Source: JACIWB01 sp038818725
GTDB taxonomy: Archaea > Thermoplasmatota > E2 > UBA202 > JdFR-43
Direction of reading: 5' to 3'
Length of the DNA: 13,020 nucleotides
Assembly (NCBI GenBank): GCA_038818725.1
Contig: JAWAYL010000029.1
Coordinates: 1-13,020 of the forward strand
Shown: in pieces, positions 6,768 through 12,699 of the stretch
Numbering within the stretch: the first letter of the stretch is position 1
How the letters are laid out: each line of letters opens with the position of its first letter
Notes under the pieces: generated by a model
The model's database searches: none
What the model was told of the DNA's origin: nothing
What the model saw: only the letters and a program-made list of their open reading frames with translations
Translations under genes and position numbers: made by a program

Positions 6768-7670
6768 TTCCTTTATTTTTTCTTTTAATTCCTTTATTCC
6801 ATCCATTGTTTTGCAGGAAATTTTAATATAATCAGTTTTTCCACCACTTAAATCAACTTTATTTTCCACAACAATAATCTTTACCTTAAACATTTTTTTT
6901 ATTTCTTCGAGAAGATTAAATTGGTTCTCCAGAGGATAGCCACAGTGCATTGAAGCATCCAAAACAAAAATTATTGCTTTTGGCAGATATTTAAGAGCAA
7001 CTAAAGCTTGCTTCTCTATCTCATTTTTTTCTTCAATTGGCCGATCCAGCAGGCCTGGCGCTTCAATGATTTGAATTTTCTCCTCTTCATAGCCTTTATT
7101 AATGTAGAAATGCCCCACAACAAGACCTTTTGTTGTAAATGGATAGGGAGCAATCTCTGGTTTTGCAGTTGAAAGAATCGATAAAATTGAAGATTTTCCC
7201 ACATTAGGATAACCAGCTATTACTATTGTTGATATATCTGTAGATATTGATGGCATTTTAGAAATTTTTATTCTCGCATTTTCAATAAATTTTAAATCTT
7301 CATCTACTTGTCTTAGTAAAGATGAAATTCTCCCATATAATCCAGTAATAATTTTTCTCGCATCTTCTCCTTTTCTTATTTTTTTCATTCCTTCTCTTGA
7401 TATAAGTAAAATTTTTTTTCTTGCCCACTCAACAGATGAAAGAGATTTTTTTATTTTATTTATCCCTATAAGCAAATCAATCAATTCATAATAAAAAGGA
7501 TGGAGATTATCAAAACTTGGAAAATCTCTAACATATCTTTTAAGAGAATCATTTAATGTTTCTCTTATTTCTTCAATTTTTTCTAATCCTTTTTTCTTCT
7601 TTGCTCTTCTGAAAGCTTTTTCGATAAGTTGCTCAGCATTCAATATTTTTCCTATTTTCCACACATACAT
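6759..7670 (-). CDS. NOG1-family GTPase (Obg-like GTP-binding protein)
   Basis: A 303-residue GTPase of the Obg superfamily, closest in layout to NOG1, which in eukaryotes is needed for large ribosomal subunit assembly. The N-terminal 140 residues are a helical NOG1-type bundle (IGKILNAEQLIEKAFRRAKKKKG...). The G domain follows: G1 GYPNVGKSS (153-161), G2 PFTTKG (177-182), G3 EAPG (203-206), G4 NKVD (270-273) and G5 SCK (285-287). G3 normally reads DxPG; here the Asp is Glu, which is unusual. The protein stops just after the G domain, as archaeal NOG1-like proteins do, without the long eukaryotic C-terminus. The start is ATG at 7668-7670. The gene diverges from the NosD-like gene and converges on eS1, so its neighbours fit a ribosome role only loosely. 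Confidence 0.9.
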   Translation of the reverse strand: MYVWKIGKILNAEQLIEKAFRRAKKKKGLEKIEEIRETLNDSLKRYVRDFPSFDNLHPFYYELIDLLIGINKIKKSLSSVEWARKKILLISREGMKKIRKGEDARKIITGLYGRISSLLRQVDEDLKFIENARIKISKMPSISTDISTIVIAGYPNVGKSSILSILSTAKPEIAPYPFTTKGLVVGHFYINKGYEEEKIQIIEAPGLLDRPIEEKNEIEKQALVALKYLPKAIIFVLDASMHCGYPLENQFNLLEEIKKMFKVKIIVVENKVDLSGGKTDYIKISCKTMDGIKELKEKIKELV

Positions 7671-7685
7671 ATAATATCAAAAGAG

Positions 7686-7692
7686 ATATAAA
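7686..7692. promoter_or_regulatory. Putative TATA box in the NOG1/NosD divergent gap
   Basis: ATATAAA is centred about 24 bases before the GTG at 7713, placing transcription start almost at that codon. On the other strand it reads TTTATAT, about 19 bases before the GTPase ATG, which is short but the only visible box. The gap is just 42 bases, so sharing is likely. Confidence 0.5.
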
Positions 7693-7712
7693 GCTGGTGG
7701 ATTATTTGTCTT

Positions 7713-8882
7713 GTGAGAAAGATTATAATAATTGCAATAATTCTTGCGCTTATTCCGCAGGCCTGCGGGAAGGTGCTTTATGTGGGCAGGGGAGATTATG
7801 AAAAAATACAGGATGCAATTGATGATGCAAATTTTTTTGATATTATAATAGTTTATCCTGGAATCTATAATGAAAATATAACAATAAGCAAACCAATTTC
7901 TCTAGAAGGGGAAAATGCTGTAATCAGTGGAGAAATTTTTATTCTTGCAAATAATGTAAATGTTTCAGGGTTTATAATAAATAATTCAATTTTGGAGGGA
8001 ATTTCAATAAAAGGAAATAGAAATGTTATAAAAAATTGTAGCATATTTTCAAATTCATATGGAATAAAAATAGAAGGAGAGGAAAATGTTATTTCAGATA
8101 ATAAGATTTTCAAAAATGGTTTTTATGGGATATATTTATACTTTTTCTCTAAAAATAATACAATAACAAAGAATGAAATATATGGAAGCAAAGTGGGGAT
8201 TTATATAGAGAAAGCTACAGATAATATTATATTTGAAAATGTTATAAAGAATAATTCGGCAGGTATGATAATTCAGGGAGGAGAAAATAATCTAATAAGA
8301 TTAAATAATTTTTCAGGCAATTTAGAAGGAATTCATATATGTTGCTATAGCAAAAACAATACAATTTTTGAAAACAATTTTATTGGAAATTCAAATCATG
8401 TTTATTGCTATGCTGGAAAAAATATATGGAATTTAAGTAATGGGAATTACTGGGATAATTTAAGCGGTAATATATTCTTCATAGATGATAAAAATATCGA
8501 TTATTTGCCTTCTAAATTTCCATATGAAATAGGAAATTTTTCTTACAGAATTTATATTTTCTATCCTGAAGAAAATGCAACTGTTAGTGAAAAAATAGTT
8601 ATTCATGGAATGATTGAGAGAGATGGCATAGTAAGAATAAAAATAGATGGTGGCGAGTGGGAAAATGCGACAGGAATATATTTATGGTATTATGAAATCG
8701 ATACAAAAAACCTTAGTAATGGAAAACATGAAATATATGTAGAATTTGAAGGAAATATAGTAAGCAGAACAATATATGTTAAAAATAAAAAATCAATTCC
8801 ATCATTTGAAATGTTTTTAATTATATTGGCTTTTCTCCTTATTTTCAAAAATAGAAAAAATTATTTACGAAATAATCATTAA
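7713..8882 (+). CDS. NosD-like right-handed beta-helix surface protein
   Basis: A 389-residue exported protein. A signal peptide (about residues 1-18) precedes DYEKIQDAIDDAN...IIVYPGIYNENITISKPISLEGE (28-67), the typical opening of NosD/CASH parallel beta-helix proteins. Coils with N-x-I and GI-x-I periodicity run from about 70 to 230. The block GNYWDN (244-249) closes the helix, as in NosD family members. An Ig-like beta domain follows (about 280-356: YPEENATVSEKIVIHG). The C-terminus PSFE (363-366), a hydrophobic helix and a basic end (KNRKN) look like a sorting or anchor signal. Such proteins often bind or cleave polysaccharides, but no catalytic residues can be assigned. The GTG start is chosen from the signal peptide and the TATA spacing; no Shine-Dalgarno site is visible. 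The winged-helix gene begins four bases after the stop. Confidence 0.85.
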   Translation: MRKIIIIAIILALIPQACGKVLYVGRGDYEKIQDAIDDANFFDIIIVYPGIYNENITISKPISLEGENAVISGEIFILANNVNVSGFIINNSILEGISIKGNRNVIKNCSIFSNSYGIKIEGEENVISDNKIFKNGFYGIYLYFFSKNNTITKNEIYGSKVGIYIEKATDNIIFENVIKNNSAGMIIQGGENNLIRLNNFSGNLEGIHICCYSKNNTIFENNFIGNSNHVYCYAGKNIWNLSNGNYWDNLSGNIFFIDDKNIDYLPSKFPYEIGNFSYRIYIFYPEENATVSEKIVIHGMIERDGIVRIKIDGGEWENATGIYLWYYEIDTKNLSNGKHEIYVEFEGNIVSRTIYVKNKKSIPSFEMFLIILAFLLIFKNRKNYLRNNH

Positions 8883-8886
8883 ACTT

Positions 8887-9126
8887 ATGGAAGGATTTAT
8901 AATTTCTGATAAAGTAAGGAAAACAATTTTTATTGAAATTGCTTCTGGAGAAAGCTCAATAGCAAGAATAGCAAAAAAGAATAGAATAATTGAAAGTGTC
9001 GCAAAAAATGCTTTAAATGAGCTTATTGAAAAAGGAATTATTGAAGAAAAAAATGGGGAATATAAGCTAAGTGAGGAAGGAGCTAAACTATATGGAAAGC
9101 TAAAAGGAAAAAATCTAATAGAATGA
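8887..9126 (+). CDS. Small winged-helix DNA-binding protein, likely RbkR-type regulator half
   Basis: A 79-residue winged helix-turn-helix protein. Helices span about residues 7-20 (DKVRKTIFIEIAS), 22-34 (ESSIARIAKKNRI) and 36-49 (recognition helix, ESVAKNALNELIEK). The wing is GIIEEKNGEYKLSEEG (50-65), followed by a short helix. The stop overlaps the riboflavin kinase start as ATGA. In several archaea an N-terminal winged helix is fused to riboflavin kinase, forming the bifunctional regulator RbkR. Here the two parts are in the same order but separate frames, so the pair probably acts together on riboflavin genes. That role is inferred from order and domain type; no operator was identified. 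It could instead be an unrelated regulator. Confidence 0.75.
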   Translation: MEGFIISDKVRKTIFIEIASGESSIARIAKKNRIIESVAKNALNELIEKGIIEEKNGEYKLSEEGAKLYGKLKGKNLIE

Positions 9127-9809
9127 AGGGAATCGTTTGTAGTGGCAAAGGAGAAGGTAAAAAATACATTGCAATGAATGAATATAAAAAGCAAATAGAA
9201 GAAAAATTTAATTTTTCTCCTTATGAAGGAACACTTAATCTTAAATTAAGTAAAGAAATTTTTGATGATTTGAAAAATATCCAAGGGATAAATCTTCATG
9301 GATTTAAAAAAGATAGCAAATTTTTTGGAAGTGTGAAATCCTTTCCAGTTGAAATCTTTAGAAGGAGATGCGCCCTCCTTATGCCTACAAAAAGCAGGCA
9401 CCGCAATATCGTAGAGATTGTTTGCGAAGAAAAGCTGAAAAACGGATTGAAAGATGGGGATGAAATATCTTTTACTTTTGAGCCTTTTGAAAAGAAGGGA
9501 TTGGAAATACAATTTTTTGCCCTTCCTCACGAAGGAAAAGAGGAGGCAAGAATTACAGTTTATTATGACCCGCCATTTTTAGAAGGAAGAAGAGATTTGT
9601 ATTGTGAAAATAATGAAGAAGCATATTTAAAGAGATTTATAGCAAGAGATGTTGCTTCAATAATATTTGAAGGAGATGGAAAAGAAGAATATAAAAAGCT
9701 CTTTGAATGGATTAAAACCAAAGGTTATTCAATTATTTCCCCATTAAGAAAAATAAAATATTCCTGCCTTAATGAATGGCAAATTGAGATAAAAATAAAA
9801 AAGGAGTAA
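9123..9809 (+). CDS. ribK: CTP-dependent riboflavin kinase with C-terminal GyrI-like half-domain
   Basis: Archaeal RibK phosphorylates riboflavin to FMN using CTP rather than ATP. Residues 1-120 match the family (DUF120): GIVCSGKGEGKKYIAM (3-18), PYEGTLNLKL (33-42), FFGSVKSFPVEI (67-78), ALLMPTKSRH (84-93) and LKNGLKDGDEISF (105-117). Family members are about 130 residues long; this protein has 228. The extra part, about residues 135-226, starts EARITVYYDPPF, holds a variable centre, and ends with YKKLFEWIKTKGYSIISP and EWQIEIKIKK. It resembles the second half of GyrI-like/AraC effector-binding domains, which bind small ligands. A flavin-sensing role for the extension is speculation. The start overlaps the winged-helix stop by four bases, so expression is coupled. 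The RibK call is firm and the GyrI-like call moderate. Confidence 0.88.
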   Translation: MKGIVCSGKGEGKKYIAMNEYKKQIEEKFNFSPYEGTLNLKLSKEIFDDLKNIQGINLHGFKKDSKFFGSVKSFPVEIFRRRCALLMPTKSRHRNIVEIVCEEKLKNGLKDGDEISFTFEPFEKKGLEIQFFALPHEGKEEARITVYYDPPFLEGRRDLYCENNEEAYLKRFIARDVASIIFEGDGKEEYKKLFEWIKTKGYSIISPLRKIKYSCLNEWQIEIKIKKE

Positions 9810-9830
9810 ATTACCATTTTTAAGAAAAAA

Positions 9831-9840
9831 TATAAGTATA
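9831..9840 (+). promoter_or_regulatory. TATA box of metK
   Basis: TATAAGTATA is centred about 24 bases before the ATG at 9859, fitting a leaderless message. The gap from ribK is only 49 bases and shows no room for a SAM riboswitch. Confidence 0.6.
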
Positions 9841-9858
9841 TCTTTATTATCCAATTTT

Positions 9859-11025
9859 ATGAACATATTCATTGAAAATCTCAATAGTGTGCCAGTAAAA
9901 AATCAAAAAGTAGAGATTGTTGAAAGAAAAGGAATAGGACATCCAGATTCAATAGCTGATGCTCTTGCAGAAAATGTTTCACGAGCTCTTTGCAAAGAAT
10001 ATCTTCAAAATTTTGGTTATATAATGCATCACAATACAGATGAATGCCAGATTGTTGGCGGGCAGAGCCAGCCAAAATTTGGGGGAGGCGTCATAATTGA
10101 GCCAGTTTATATTTTGCTTGTTGGAAGAGCAACTTCAATGGTTGGAAATAAAAGATTGCCAATAAGAGCAATTGCAGTTAAGTCAGCTCATGAATACCTT
10201 GAAAAAAATTTTCCAAACTTAAATGCTGATACAGATGTAATGCTTGATTGCAAGATATGGGAAGGTAGCCAAGATTTAAAAAGTGTTTATGACCCACGCA
10301 AAAGGCTTGCAAATGATACTTCAATTGGCACTGGTTTTGCTCCTCTAACTGAGACAGAAAAGCTCACATATCAGATGGAAAGGTATATAAATATAACTCT
10401 TAAGAAAAGGTTTCCTGAAATAGGAGAGGATGTAAAAGTTATGAGCTGTAGAACAGAAAATAGAATAAATATAACTGTTGCTATTGCAATGGTGGATCGA
10501 TATATTCCAAATGCAGATCATTATATAAGTGTAAAAGAAGAAATTGCTGAAGAGCTACTAGACTTTTCAAGAAAATTTACTGAAAAAGAAGTAACTCTTG
10601 CAATAAACACTGCAGATGATTATGAAAAGAAAATTTTTTATCTAACAGTAACTGGTTTATCAATGGAAAATGGAGACGATGGCTCAGTAGGAAGAGGAAA
10701 TAGGATAAATGGGCTTATAACTCCAAATCGCCCTGTGTCGCTTGAGGCTGCTGCTGGCAAAAATCCTGTAACACATGTTGGAAAGCTTTATAATATATGT
10801 TCTCAGAGAATAGCTGAAGAAATTTCAAAGAATTATAGCGTGGAAGAGGTTTATGTTAAAATGGTGTCACAGATAGGCAAGCCGATAACTGAGCCGCAGG
10901 CGATAAGCATAGGAATTGTTGGCGGGAAAGTGGATTCAGGAGTAGAAGAAATAGTGAGAAGCCAAATGGAGAAAATGTTAAATATATACACTGAAATATT
11001 AGAAGGAAAAATAAATGTTTTTTAA
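9859..11025 (+). CDS. metK: Archaeal-type S-adenosylmethionine synthetase
   Basis: This enzyme makes S-adenosylmethionine from methionine and ATP in the cytoplasm, supplying the methyl donor for RNA, protein and lipid methylation. The 388 residues match the divergent archaeal MAT family (about 400 residues), not bacterial MetK. Diagnostic blocks are VEIVERKGIGHPDSIADALAE near the N-terminus, MHHNTDECQIVGGQSQPKFG, the substrate region TSIGTGFAPLTETE, and GDDGSVGRGNRINGLITP near residues 273-290. The C-terminal domain (KNPVTHVGKLYNICSQRIAE, then YVKMVSQIGKPITEPQ) is intact. I see no truncation or missing block. The gene has its own TATA box and sits downstream of ribK on the same strand, but is not clearly co-transcribed with it. 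The start is set by the family N-terminus and the TATA spacing. Confidence 0.96.
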   Translation: MNIFIENLNSVPVKNQKVEIVERKGIGHPDSIADALAENVSRALCKEYLQNFGYIMHHNTDECQIVGGQSQPKFGGGVIIEPVYILLVGRATSMVGNKRLPIRAIAVKSAHEYLEKNFPNLNADTDVMLDCKIWEGSQDLKSVYDPRKRLANDTSIGTGFAPLTETEKLTYQMERYINITLKKRFPEIGEDVKVMSCRTENRINITVAIAMVDRYIPNADHYISVKEEIAEELLDFSRKFTEKEVTLAINTADDYEKKIFYLTVTGLSMENGDDGSVGRGNRINGLITPNRPVSLEAAAGKNPVTHVGKLYNICSQRIAEEISKNYSVEEVYVKMVSQIGKPITEPQAISIGIVGGKVDSGVEEIVRSQMEKMLNIYTEILEGKINVF

Positions 11026-11073
11026 TTTCAGAGCTCTTTCTTTGCTGAGCTGGTAAATTGCCGCTACCAAAAT

Positions 11074-11083
11074 TTTATATTTA
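11074..11083 (+). promoter_or_regulatory. TATA box of the Cas4-like gene
   Basis: TTTATATTTA is centred about 26 bases before the ATG at 11104, fitting a leaderless message. The 78-base gap after metK holds two short possible hairpins and nothing else recognisable. Confidence 0.6.
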
Positions 11084-11103
11084 ATTTTAAAATCTATAAT
11101 TAA

Positions 11104-12072
11104 ATGTTTGTATCTGCTGGGGATTTGGAAAAATATGCTTATTGCCCTCTTTCATGGTGGCTTAGTAAAGAGCATAAAGCAGTTTATTCTGAAGGTATAA
11201 AGAGAGATAGAGAAATAAAGAATGAAATTATGGAAATAAGGGAAAAAGAAGGAAAAATAAAGATATACAATATTGCAGCAACTTTTTTTTCAGTATCTGC
11301 TTCAATAGTTGCAATCATTGGCATAATATTTTTATATTCACAGCTTGAAAGAATATGGTTATATCTTTTTTTAATAATTTCTTTGCTATGGCTCTTCAAC
11401 TCTTCTTTCTTTTTTTATAAATCACTTAAAGCAATTGATGCAATAAGACCACATTATGAAAAAATAATCCTACTATCATCAATAGTAGCAATGATTATTG
11501 CAATTTTTGTGATATTATTTTCTCTTCCAAAAAATGAAAATTTAAGCAGATTTTTGGAAATACTAGCTTTATCATGGATAATTTCTGCAAATATATTTTT
11601 TTATAGAACAATGTCTCTATCTGAAAAAGTTGTTGAAAAGAAAATAAAATATATGCCACTTAAAGGAGAAATTGTTTATGTTGGAAAGGATAAACCATCT
11701 GAAGAATTAATTTCAAAAAATTATGGATTAAGAGGAACGCCAGATTATATAATGAAAATTGACAGCGATTACATTCCAGTTGAAGAAAAGTCATGCACTT
11801 TAAATTATCCTCTTTTGCACCATGTAATACAATTGATGGCATATTGCATTATTGCGGAAGAAAATTATGGAAATGTTCCTTATGGCATACTTCGCTATAC
11901 AGGGAAGGAATTTAAAATACCTTATGAAGAAAAATGGAAAAATAGGGTAATCCAATATGCAAATTCAATGAGGAGAGATATTGAAAGAAATGAGGCGCAT
12001 AGAAATCACAATAAAAAAATAAAATGTGACAATTGCCTTCGAAAGGAATGGTGCCCAGAAAAACTCGAATAA
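11104..12072 (+). CDS. Cas4-like PD-(D/E)XK nuclease with four inserted membrane segments
   Basis: A 322-residue Cas4/DUF83-type protein. The N-terminus SAGDLEKYAYCPLSWWL holds the first cluster cysteine (Cys14). The nuclease core is in the C-terminal half: GLRGTPDYI (Asp214), PVEEKSC (E227-x-K229), HVIQLMAY (Q243xxxY247), then the cysteine triad CDNCLRKEWC (308, 311, 317). In Cas4 proteins four such cysteines bind a 4Fe-4S cluster next to the nuclease site. Unusually, about residues 56-170 are replaced by a hydrophobic block with four likely membrane helices (about 56-78, 85-105, 120-141, 149-168). Both ends of the nuclease should therefore face the same side of the membrane. No cas genes or CRISPR array are nearby, so it is a stand-alone member. 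The nuclease fold call is firm; substrate and role are unknown. Confidence 0.85.
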   Translation: MFVSAGDLEKYAYCPLSWWLSKEHKAVYSEGIKRDREIKNEIMEIREKEGKIKIYNIAATFFSVSASIVAIIGIIFLYSQLERIWLYLFLIISLLWLFNSSFFFYKSLKAIDAIRPHYEKIILLSSIVAMIIAIFVILFSLPKNENLSRFLEILALSWIISANIFFYRTMSLSEKVVEKKIKYMPLKGEIVYVGKDKPSEELISKNYGLRGTPDYIMKIDSDYIPVEEKSCTLNYPLLHHVIQLMAYCIIAEENYGNVPYGILRYTGKEFKIPYEEKWKNRVIQYANSMRRDIERNEAHRNHNKKIKCDNCLRKEWCPEKLE

Positions 12073-12075
12073 AAA

Positions 12076-12085
12076 TATATATAAA
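12076..12085 (+). promoter_or_regulatory. TATA box of the tRNA-Arg gene
   Basis: An alternating TATATATAAA stretch lies just after the Cas4-like stop codon, centred about 21 bases before the mature tRNA 5' end. This position fits an independent archaeal promoter. Confidence 0.55.
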
Positions 12086-12100
12086 ATCTAATTTATGGAT

Positions 12101-12205
12101 GGGCGTGTGGCCTAGCCAGGATAGGGCGGCAGCCTCCTAAGCTGCAAGCCGCGGGTTCAAATTTCAGCTTGCAAAGCAAGTTGTCTGAAAATCCCGCCAC
12201 GCCCG
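12101..12205 (+). tRNA. tRNA-Arg (anticodon CCT) with a 30-base T-loop intron
   Basis: The cloverleaf folds by hand. The acceptor stem is GGGCGTG (12101-12107) with CACGCCC (12198-12204), and the discriminator is G at 12205. The D-arm runs from GCCT to GGGC with G18-G19. The anticodon stem is GCAGC/GCTGC around the loop CTCCTAA, giving anticodon CCT (reads AGG, Arg). The T-stem is GCGGG (12151-12155) with CCCGC (12193-12197). Taken as it stands, the T-loop would be 37 bases long. Removing 12162-12191 leaves a normal TTCAAAT loop, so the gene contains an intron between positions 59 and 60. G15 and C48 can form the Levitt pair. No CCA is encoded. A run of six T at 12229-12234 may end transcription. 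Confidence 0.9.
12162..12191 (+). other. 30-base tRNA intron at position 59/60 (relaxed bulge-helix-bulge)
   Basis: Exon bases TTCA (12156-12159) pair with intron bases TGAA (12186-12189), stacking on the T-stem. The three-base bulges AAT (12160-12162) and AAT (12190-12192) flank this central 4-bp helix. Cutting each after its second A yields an exact TTCAAAT loop. The intron core CAGCTTGC/GCAAGTTG (12165-12172 with 12176-12183) forms a hairpin with an AAA loop. Two mismatched pairs separate the first bulge from the core, so the motif is relaxed rather than canonical. Confidence 0.8.
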
Positions 12206-12244
12206 CTTTTCAAAATCTTTAAAAATTCTTTTTTAATTTCATTT

Positions 12245-12309
12245 GGGCAACGGTAGTAATTTTTTACCTCCACATCTAAAAGCCTCACCCTTTTTTTCTA
12301 CCGTTGCCC
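12245..12309. repeat. 12-bp perfect inverted repeat with 41-base loop (possible structured RNA)
   Basis: GGGCAACGGTAG (12245-12256) is exactly complementary to CTACCGTTGCCC (12298-12309). The stem is GC-rich against an AT-rich background. The loop is pyrimidine-rich and includes TTACCTCCACATC, which resembles the anti-Shine-Dalgarno end of 16S rRNA, and a run of seven T before the closing arm. No C/D or H/ACA boxes are evident. It lies between the tRNA and a decayed peptidase gene. It could be a small RNA, a terminator or a mobile-repeat remnant. Confidence 0.55.
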
Positions 12310-12354
12310 TCGCTTTTAAAGTAAAAATTAAATTCTTTTTGCTTTTTCCCTGAT

Positions 12355-12699
12355 ATGAAAAAAATTGCCTTGCCTGTAATTGCACTAATATTTTGTCCTG
12401 CAAGCTTTGCATTTCCAGAAAAATTTAGTTGGCGAGATATAGATGGTGTCGATTATACAACACCGGTAAAGAATCAAGAGTATAAAGTAGGGCCTTTTGG
12501 ATGCGACTTATCAGAAGCACATCTTTTTTTCTGCAGTGGTGGAACATGTAAATGGGGAGTAAATGTTACTAATGCAGCTAACTATGTTGTTAATTATGGA
12601 GTTCAGATTGGAATTCGATTTGTTGGATTTACTTATGTAGAAGCAAATGTAACAAACGCAGAAAAAGTAGAAAGCATAATAGATGTGTTTGTGATTTAA
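12355..12699 (+). pseudogene. Decayed papain-family (C1) cysteine peptidase lacking its active-site segment
   Basis: The 114-residue product has a signal peptide (about residues 1-19, ending SFA) and then blocks typical of C1A peptidases in the right order: FSWRDIDGVDYTTPVKNQ (24-41), LSEAHLFFCSGGTCKWG (52-68), AANYVVNYGV (74-83), and RFVGFTYVEANVTNAEKVESI (88-108). In intact members the segment after VKNQ is GxCGSCWAF, which carries the catalytic cysteine and its helix. Here only a short EYKVGPFGC joins the first two blocks. A second stretch after YGV and everything beyond about residue 110, including the catalytic His and Asn, are also missing. It is therefore a remnant with in-frame deletions, although a secreted inactive protein cannot be excluded. 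The lamin-tail gene starts directly after the stop. Confidence 0.65.

Noticed and set aside
7713..7766. Lipoprotein signal at Cys18 of the NosD-like protein
   Set aside because: The residues before Cys (IPQAC) do not fit a lipobox, unlike the clear LLGC in the gene at 5017.
9810..9858. SAM riboswitch upstream of metK
   Set aside because: The gap is 49 bases with a TATA box in it, leaving no space for an aptamer.
11029..11069. Two small hairpins (AGCTC/GAGCT and TGGTA/TACCA) after metK
   Set aside because: The stems are only 5 bp and could arise by chance; at most a weak metK 3' structure.
11104..12072. Part of a CRISPR-Cas locus
   Set aside because: There are no direct-repeat/spacer units and no other cas genes anywhere in the window.
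12101..12354. tRNA-linked integration site (att) for a mobile element
   Set aside because: No integrase gene is present and I saw no repeated tRNA 3' end downstream.
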